Part shown: positions 58,975 to 64,000 of the stretch, piece by piece
Layout of the letters: each line of letters begins with the position of its first letter
Position numbering within the stretch: the stretch's first letter is position 1
Source: Siphonodentalium dalli
Lineage: Eukaryota > Mollusca > Scaphopoda > Gadilida > Siphonodentaliidae
Assembly (NCBI GenBank): GCA_032622095.1
Contig: CP136069.1
Span: forward strand, 560,001-624,000
DNA length: 64,000 nt
Direction: 5' to 3'
Notes under the pieces: model-generated
Database searches by the model: none
What the model was told of the DNA's origin: nothing
What the model saw: only the letters and a program-made list of their open reading frames with translations
Made by a program: the position numbers and the translations under genes

Positions 58975-59899
58975 TCATAACTGCCTACTCAACATATTCA
59001 CCAATGATACAAAAAATACCGCCACAAATTGCCCTATAGCCATTTACCCTCAGTATAATTTACCATCCGCTATTAAGCTGGCGGCATGTACATGGCTTAT
59101 AACAACCACGAAAGCTCATACATTTACAGTAAACTGTCATCACAATCTCTTAAGAAAACGACCGTATAGAATCACAATTTTACCCCCCATCGTAACGATA
59201 ACTTTACCACCAAGGTGCATAGCTACATCAGCCAGTATCAAACTAATTGCATTCACAACTTTGAACTCATCAAACATCACCATCAAGACACAAATAACCC
59301 AATTACAATCAACTATTGAATTACATAAATTGCCACAATGGAAGCCATTATTTTCCCAAATTCATAACTTGCCCCCTCAAGTATCGATTCCAAACAAGTT
59401 ACCCCCCATAAAGCAACTATCATTATATGATTTTCTGCAAACAGTCACATCCCTGCAACCCATCAAACAAAAGAAAAAACAGGATTATTACCAAATTATC
59501 ATTCCCGCGGTCATTACGTTTGTATTAATTTTACTGATTGCCATCTCAAGTCGCAAATACATTATTCAGTGTATCACGAAAATTTCCCAATACCACACTC
59601 AACGCAATCACAACACGCGACGAATTAAAATCGCAAAGCGACGAAATAAACTTAACCAAATGATAAAGGGAACTGATATGCAACTTCGTCACAGACTAAC
59701 CCCACCAATACCCAATGAAGCCACGAAAGATATTCATTTGTCTCCAGCTAAGGAACCTCAAATACAAATCACACAAGAAGATTTGACATTTCCCAAAAAA
59801 CACCCGCGAGATGTCGATGAAGAATCATCCACACTACGACCTATGAAAATAATCAAAACTCACGCGTCCATCCATAACCCACCACTTAATCTATATTGA
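58973..59899 (+). pseudogene. env: envelope glycoprotein, C-terminal part with membrane anchor, in shifted frame
   Basis: Open without interruption from about 58973 to a stop at 59897-59899, one frame off the upstream piece. It starts with a Cys-rich ectodomain tail (NCPI, AACTW, VNCHHN and RC motifs), passes a polar stalk, and has one strong membrane segment at 59492-59545 (IIIPAVITFVLILLIAI). A long basic cytoplasmic tail of about 110 residues follows (RRIKIAKRRN). No ATG near its beginning, so it is not a separate gene. A single indel within roughly 58950-58975 explains the split. The unusually long tail is unlike most F-like envelopes. Confidence 0.75.
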
Positions 59900-60010
59900 T
59901 CATTTTCCCAATAATACCATTTTTTTCCCTATAAGGGGCACAAACCCACAGACTAATTCTAATATCGTTACTGCATGCATACCACGTCAGCTGCATATAA
60001 TAACGCCATT
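59900..60010 (+). other. start of the retroelement 3' noncoding region
   Basis: C/A-rich, no frame of note; leads into the tandem repeats. Confidence 0.6.
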
Positions 60011-60550
60011 ATGACACGTGCCAACCCCAAGAGTTAGACAACTGACCGCCGATTATCTTCAATAACATTGGTCACGGATCTCCCCACCTATCAACAAATG
60101 CATTAATTAAAGTCTCATATACCACACTCCAAACAATATTTCACCTCTGACCCATGCTCTCAACAATTCCCTGAGCAATTAACGGCAGATATGACACGTG
60201 CCAACCCCAAGAGTTAGACAACTGACCGCCGATTATCTTCAATAACATTGGTCACGGATCTCCCCACCTATCAACAAATGCATTAATTAAAGTCTCATAT
60301 ACCACACTCCAAACAATATTTCACCTCTGACCCATGCTCTCAACAATTCCCTGAGCAATTAACGGCAGATATGACACGTGCCAACCCCAAGAGTTAGACA
60401 ACTGACCGCCGATTATCTTCAATAACATTGGTCACCGATCTCGCCAACTATCAACAAACGCATTAATCAAAGTCTCATATACCACACTCCAAACAATATT
60501 TCACCTCTGACCCATGCTCTCAACAATTCCCTGTGCAATTGACGGCAGAT
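60011..60550 (+). repeat. 180-bp tandem repeat, exactly three copies
   Basis: Units start atgacacgtgccaacccc at 60011, 60191 and 60371. The first two are essentially identical, the third differs at a few positions. Located between env and the 3' LTR, where some LTR elements carry variable repeat arrays. Confidence 0.95.
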
Positions 60551-61054
60551 GAGAAACATTTGGTCTCTCATTACCACAATACCGAATGTATACATATCGT
60601 CATGATTTTATTAACAATACAACATGCATTTATATAATACATCACCAATGTTCATCATTTACAAAACATACCATGCACTATTACCGTATTGTTATATTCA
60701 TTACTTCTCATACTTGTATCTCTATATTCTATTATCATACCTTAGCCTACATATCAATATAGCACGCAGTATGACTGCTTGCACGATCATTTTATATACC
60801 AACCCATATATGCTTTTCCCACCATTTATTTCATAATCTCATAATATTGCGTATCATCATTTTAAGACAACTTAATATCGCATATCATCATTTTAAGACA
60901 ACTTTGTTCCACATGTTTTAATCATAACTTCACCACAATCAATGTTATTATACTTCATTTCAGCCTCATCCACATTACATGATCACAATTACCCCAGTTA
61001 GGTCCATAATTTTGATGTTACATAAGATTTTCCGCTGCGCTAAAAATCTTACAC
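60551..61054 (+). other. retroelement 3' noncoding region, no gene recognised
   Basis: The 70-codon hydrophobic frame at 60624-60836 is tyrosine/isoleucine-rich AT translation and unconvincing. A stem-loop aagatttt ... aaaaatctt (61024-61050) precedes the purine tract. A short direct repeat (gcatatcatcattttaagac) lies at 60850-60900. Confidence 0.55.
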
Positions 61055-61064
61055 GGGTGGGGGA
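61055..61064 (+). promoter_or_regulatory. polypurine tract (plus-strand primer)
   Basis: gggtggggga four bases before the LTR start; the expected position for second-strand priming in an LTR element. Confidence 0.65.
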
Positions 61065-61068
61065 CATA

Positions 61069-61523
61069 TGTGAGATAACTACCCATTATAATCTCACAAC
61101 TTGATTCAAACTATACGAATGTCCCAATATATAAAACCCCAAACTCAGATATTCGTGTTCGGTTCTCGAAACCTCACACGTCTTACTCTCAGCGAAGATA
61201 TACACACAATGAAGATGGCTCCCAAATATGGTCAAGGGAGATGACCATAACGGAAGAACCAATCCCGATGTGTATTGCCAAACACCTCATCTAATATGCA
61301 TCCCAAATAGTATATAAGAAACAACTACATCCCATCACATCATGCTTTCACTAGACTCATCTCATACCTAGATCATATCCAGGCATCATTCACACCAGGC
61401 ATCACCCATTCGGGGACACCAATTCGCGGCGACTATTGATCATTATATTTGTACACACTGCATATCTTATTCACAACATAATAAAGACTTGTACCTACTA
61501 TATACATGTGTCATTACCTCACA
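61069..61523 (+). repeat. 3' LTR, 455 bp
   Basis: Starts TGTGAGATAA and ends TTACCTCACA; the ends are inverted repeats (9 of 10 bases). TATA-like boxes: tatataaaa (about 61127-61135) and tatataag (61312-61319). AATAAA at 61480-61485, 38 bp before the end. The expected target duplication is the first bases after the LTR (ccatt...), but its partner lies beyond the element's missing 5' end. Confidence 0.85.
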
Positions 61524-62119
61524 CCATTCAATTCACTGGCTTTTGTGAATGGAATGAAAATGCTCATATCAAGTCCTGGATGATTTATCGTAACTCTGAT
61601 TCTTGTCTTCTCATTTGCTGAACATTTCTGTTTCAATTCTTCTGTCAACTTCTCAAATATCTCTGGAATGTTTTCGATTGGATCTGTAAATTTCTCGAAT
61701 TTCACACCAAATTGTCGTGATGCTGATTTAAATTTTCTGGAAAATTTTTCCGAGTTCAGCTCCATTTTGAAATATTTTGTTGGATTGAACACAACACGCT
61801 CTCTAGCCAGACTTCTCTTTCTCTTCCCACCAATTTCTCTATTCTGTCTTCGACCGCGTCCAATCTGCCCATCACTAGAACTTTCTTCACTTTCTGCCTC
61901 ATCAGTTTCCATATCGCTCTCTTCACTTTCTGCCCTATCAGTTTCCATATCGCTCTCTTCACTTTCTGCCTCATCAGTTTCCATATCGCTCTCTTCACTT
62001 TCTACCTTATCAGTTTCCATATCGCTCTCTTCAATAACTGCAGGCCTTGGTCTTTTTCTAACAATATCTTCTTCGCTGGCGGCGTCGTCTGAAACAGGTC
62101 TTTTAATTCTCTTAAACAT
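61514..62119 (-). pseudogene. PolB-like gene N-terminal region, interrupted by the LTR
   Basis: ATG at 62119-62117 in good context (acaaaaATG). 201 codons, but the last 10 bases (including the stop) belong to the LTR. Native codons end at Asn198 plus two bases. Layout: basic start MFKRIKR; residues 31-80 four acidic repeats (ESDMETDxxESE); basic RKRS/GGKRKR segment at about 96-103; then residues 110-198 with TRIRVTINHPGLDMSIFIPF (172-191) and KASEL. The pattern RV-I--P-LD--I--PF----L is, as I know it, the conserved block ahead of family B DNA polymerase in Polinton/adintovirus-type genes. No polymerase motif itself is present here, so the assignment is inference. The first 32 residues equal those of the divergent CCHC gene. 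Confidence 0.55.
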
Positions 62120-62199
62120 TTTTGTCTTGAGTTTTGTCAGCAAAAAATATTGCGACTGGCTTCTTCGGAGTTGAAGTGTAAAGTGTAGAATTACACCTG

Positions 62200-62216
62200 C
62201 TTTTATAGCTTTTATA
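62200..62216 (-). promoter_or_regulatory. two tandem TATA boxes for the PolB-like gene
   Basis: On the minus strand TATAAAAG occurs twice 9 bp apart (62209-62216 and 62200-62207), 80-100 bp upstream of the ATG. Confidence 0.7.
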
Positions 62217-62235
62217 GCATTCGCGATGAAAATGC

Positions 62236-62243
62236 TATAAAAG
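62236..62243 (+). promoter_or_regulatory. TATA box for the CCHC gene
   Basis: TATAAAAG, 80 bp upstream of the ATG at 62324; mirror image of the minus-strand promoter but in a single copy. Confidence 0.7.
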
Positions 62244-62323
62244 CAGATGTAATTCTACACTTTACACTTCAACTCCGAAGAAGCCAGTCGCAATATTTTT
62301 TGCTGACAAAACTCAAGACAAAA

Positions 62324-62926
62324 ATGTTTAAGAGAATTAAAAGACCTGTTTCAGACGACGCCGCCAGCGAAGAAGATATTGTTAGAAAAAGACCAAGGCC
62401 TGCAGTTATTGAAGAGAGCTATATTGAGCTACATAAAGAAGATTCAAAAAAATCTACACAGCCACAGACTAGAAAAATTCAAGATAATCTTGTCGAAATG
62501 AGACAGATCTCTGCCAATTTGTTTAAACTTTGTAACAAAATGCAATGGCAAGAGAAACAAGAGAAAAACAAAGCTGATAAAAATTGGAAACCGCCATATG
62601 GTTACTGTTACAAATGCGGACAAGAATCCCATCGGTCCTTCCATTGTAAAACAGATTTCGGCGACAAAAAAAATGTGAAAACTATACAAAAATGTCTACA
62701 AGCAGTAACAATACAAGAACAAAATGCAGATATCAAAACTGAAGAGATGTCTACAACATCAGATGTTTTCAAACAACCCCGACCTGTTGATCCTACGAAT
62801 GATTCACAGAACAAATCTGAAGATAAAAATCCAGATTTTGAAAATTCCAAGAAAACTTCCAAGAAAAAGAAGCTGAGACCATTCTACATTCCAAAAACAG
62901 ATAAACGAATCGATACAAACATTTGA
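62324..62926 (+). CDS. CCHC zinc-knuckle protein of the virus-like element
   Basis: 200 codons from ATG 62324 (acaaaaATG) to TGA 62924-62926; the frame is open 24 bases further upstream but without ATG. Residues 1-32 are identical to the divergent PolB-like gene (MFKRIKRPVSDDAASEEDIV...). Residues 50-85 look helical and charged. Residues 95-108 form a zinc knuckle, CYKCGQESHRSFHC (C-X2-C-X4-H-X4-C), typical of nucleic-acid-binding proteins. The C-terminal third is polar, ending in a lysine cluster (KKTSKKKKLRP) that could serve nuclear import. A single intact frame with its own TATA box and polyadenylation signal suggests a functional or recently functional gene. Family unknown; a nucleic-acid-packaging or replication accessory role is only a guess. 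Confidence 0.75.
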   Translation: MFKRIKRPVSDDAASEEDIVRKRPRPAVIEESYIELHKEDSKKSTQPQTRKIQDNLVEMRQISANLFKLCNKMQWQEKQEKNKADKNWKPPYGYCYKCGQESHRSFHCKTDFGDKKNVKTIQKCLQAVTIQEQNADIKTEEMSTTSDVFKQPRPVDPTNDSQNKSEDKNPDFENSKKTSKKKKLRPFYIPKTDKRIDTNI

Positions 62927-62941
62927 AAATTATGTTGTGTG

Positions 62942-62947
62942 AATAAA
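62942..62947 (+). terminator. polyadenylation signal of the CCHC gene
   Basis: AATAAA 16 bases after the stop, followed by a GT-rich tgttttgttttttt stretch at 62966-62980: a normal, very short 3' end. Confidence 0.75.
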
Positions 62948-63015
62948 TTATGAATTGAACAATCGTGTTTTGTTTTTTTCAGCTATGAAAGAGTAACCTT
63001 TTGGGGAATGTGGGT

Positions 63016-63031
63016 GGCCCTGAAAAGGGCC
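63016..63031 (-). terminator. histone-type mRNA 3' stem-loop
   Basis: Read on the minus strand: GGCCCTTTTCAGGGCC followed by ACCCA, preceded by aaaaaac. It has the 6-bp stem, four-base TTTC loop, GG...CC base and trailing ACCCA of the metazoan replication-dependent histone 3' end, bound by SLBP and cut by the U7 machinery. It starts 19 nt after the TGA of the minus-strand gene at 63051, the usual spacing. An AAAAGG purine patch lies 15-20 nt downstream. Confidence 0.85.
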
Positions 63032-63050
63032 GTTTTTTCTTTTCCAGAAT

Positions 63051-63413
63051 TCATAAAAATTCTGCCAAATCAGGATATATCCCGTTGGGATTAATTGTCA
63101 CAGACCAAGTAGGATTTGATCTGTGCGCCGCAGCAGCCTGAGCGAAGCTGTCAATTGCTGCATTGCACAGATCTTTCTTCGAGATCTGTGACAAGATCTC
63201 CACGAGATCAAGATTGCTTGATTCTTGATTCTTGATTGCTTGATCGCATACTTCAGGCGATGGTCGTCGCCGAGCCAGAAAATCTCTTAGCATCTGTTTC
63301 TGTACCACCTTTTGTTCAGGAGAATCCTGCCATTTCCTATATGTTCTTATTTTCGTCTCCTCTGAATCTCTCTTCCTCCATAACTTCTTGATAAATTTCT
63401 TTAACGACGGCAT
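63051..63413 (-). CDS. small basic protein with histone-type 3' end, unknown family
   Basis: 120 codons, ATG at 63413-63411, TGA at 63053-63051. The N-terminus is strongly basic (MPSLKKFIKKLWRKR), followed by KIRTYRKW; the middle is polar. The C-terminal third has an alanine-rich helix (DSFAQAAAAH) and WSVTINPNGIYPDLAEFL. No signal peptide, membrane segment or known domain seen, and it is not a histone. It converges on the CCHC gene; the two stops are 124 bp apart. TATA box and initiator-like site lie just upstream. The histone-type stem-loop predicts a non-polyadenylated message produced in S phase. Confidence 0.7.
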   Translation of the reverse strand: MPSLKKFIKKLWRKRDSEETKIRTYRKWQDSPEQKVVQKQMLRDFLARRRPSPEVCDQAIKNQESSNLDLVEILSQISKKDLCNAAIDSFAQAAAAHRSNPTWSVTINPNGIYPDLAEFL

Positions 63414-63427
63414 AATGAATGAAGTTC

Positions 63428-63453
63428 ACTGAAAAAGTGAAAATATTTTTATA
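63428..63453 (-). promoter_or_regulatory. core promoter of the small basic-protein gene
   Basis: Minus strand TATAAAAATA (63453-63444), then TTTTTCAGTGA (about 63437-63427) with a CAGT initiator about 20 bases on, 15-20 bases before the ATG. Very compact, as in small DNA viruses. Confidence 0.6.
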
Positions 63454-63460
63454 CATTTGA

Positions 63461-64000
63461 CACGGGCGTCAATGAAATCACATGTCGCGTTGGCGTTAAA
63501 ATTGACAAATATTTCCTGACGTTGAGTTTTTTCAGAACCGGATCAACATGCATATTTTTCTTGATCATTATTGCATAGCGATCAAACAAATGTTTTTAAT
63601 TTCGTTAGATCATTATCTATTATTTGGTACACATGATTGATATATTTATTACCTCGTTAGGCAAATATGGAATGTTTTTCTAGTTTTTGTTTTTGGAATT
63701 GTACATATTTTATACATAAAACTGAACACAAGATTGTTACACGGGCGTCAATGAAATCACATAATACTTTGGCGTTAAAATTGACAAATATTTCCTGACG
63801 TTGTGTTTTTTCAGAACCGGATCAACATGCATATTTTTCTTGATCATTATTGCATAGCGATCAAACAAATGTTTTTAATTTCGTTAGATCATTATCTATT
63901 ATTTGGTACACATGATTGATATATTTATTACCTCGTTAGGCAAATATGGAATGTTTTTCTAGTTTTTGGTTTTGGAATTGTACATATTTTATACATAAAA
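63461..64000. repeat. 279-bp direct repeats, two copies and running off the window
   Basis: cacgggcgtcaatgaaatca at 63461 and 63740; the rest of the unit is nearly identical (ctgacgttg...cagaaccgg, then ttgatcattattgcatagcg). Differences concentrate near the unit start (catgtcgcgttgg versus cataatactttgg). Located directly upstream of the small-gene promoter, so they may be enhancer or replication repeats. Confidence 0.9.

Larger units (their letters stand above)
57829..61523 (+). mobile_element. 3' part of an envelope-bearing LTR retroelement
   Basis: Envelope gene pieces (57829-59899), a 3' noncoding region with 180-bp tandem repeats, a polypurine tract and a complete 3' LTR. The 5' LTR, gag and pol are not in the window; they are in the gap or lost. 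It is inserted in the minus-strand gene at 61524-62119. The organisation (env, PPT, LTR with short inverted ends) is that of an errantivirus-like Ty3/Gypsy or similar endogenous retrovirus. Without pol, the family cannot be fixed. Confidence 0.8.
62024..62419. repeat. large palindrome: ~190-bp inverted arms around an 11-bp centre
   Basis: Left arm 62024-62220 and right arm 62232-62419 are almost identical; the left arm has one extra 9-bp tataaaagc unit and one visible substitution. The spacer is tcgcgatgaaa. Each arm contains a promoter, a ~80-nt leader and the first ~32 codons of a gene, so the flanking genes diverge from the palindrome with identical 5' ends. The arrangement equals the joined ends of a linear genome with terminal inverted repeats. 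Confidence 0.95.

Noticed and set aside
60624-60836. 70-codon membrane-like frame in the retroelement 3' region
   Set aside because: Tyr/Ile/Leu-rich translation of AT-rich noncoding DNA; no neighbour or motif support.
61668-62174. 168-codon plus-strand Ser/Leu-rich frame opposite the PolB-like gene
   Set aside because: Antisense shadow of the acidic-repeat coding region; no promoter or start context.
63016-63031. Simple rho-independent-style terminator
   Set aside because: A hairpin followed by T-run exists on the plus strand, but the organism is eukaryotic and the minus strand matches the histone 3' end in every position.

Overview
This is eukaryotic, AT-rich, intron-rich and very repeat-dense DNA. 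It suits a marine invertebrate, most likely a lophotrochozoan such as a mollusc. That guess rests on repeat style (many short inverted-repeat elements, gtccgtctgt-type low-complexity families) and on one ordinary metazoan gene; no species marker is visible. A 100-base run of N at 57729-57828 is a scaffold gap, so the right-hand 6.2 kb may not truly adjoin the left 57.7 kb.

Positions 1-25846 (+) hold eight consecutive exons of one gene whose conceptual protein resembles ARMH1 (armadillo-like helical domain containing 1). All splice phases agree, and both gene ends are missing. The introns are packed with non-autonomous elements: TTAA-flanked elements of the piggyBac type, TA-flanked mariner-type foldbacks, two hAT elements with perfect 8-bp target duplications, and two Harbinger-type elements with 3-bp duplications. 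Three exon ends together with their 5' splice sites have been duplicated, one of them into a 73-bp satellite of about 13 copies.

Positions 26-57.7 kb show no confident host gene. They contain LINE remains (PHD finger plus endonuclease), minisatellites, arrays of two ~150-160-bp interspersed families, and two very large foldback elements (41430-45018 and 50210-55153). Both foldbacks end in TAGT...ACTA, both carry 3-bp target duplications and both sit inside the same family of small TTAA element.

Positions 57829-64000 differ sharply: none of the short elements that saturate the left side occurs here. The 3' part of an LTR retroelement carries a baculovirus-F-like envelope gene broken by a frameshift, and ends in a 455-bp LTR (61069-61523). 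That LTR sits inside a minus-strand gene resembling the N-terminal region of protein-primed PolB genes of Polinton/adintovirus-like elements. The interrupted gene belongs to a second, compact, virus-like element. It has a ~190-bp-arm palindrome that gives two divergent genes the same promoter, leader and first ~32 codons; a CCHC zinc-knuckle gene (+) with its own AATAAA; a small basic-protein gene (-) followed 19 nt after its stop by a canonical histone-type 3' stem-loop; and 279-bp direct repeats upstream of that gene. This second element is the most unusual part of the window.
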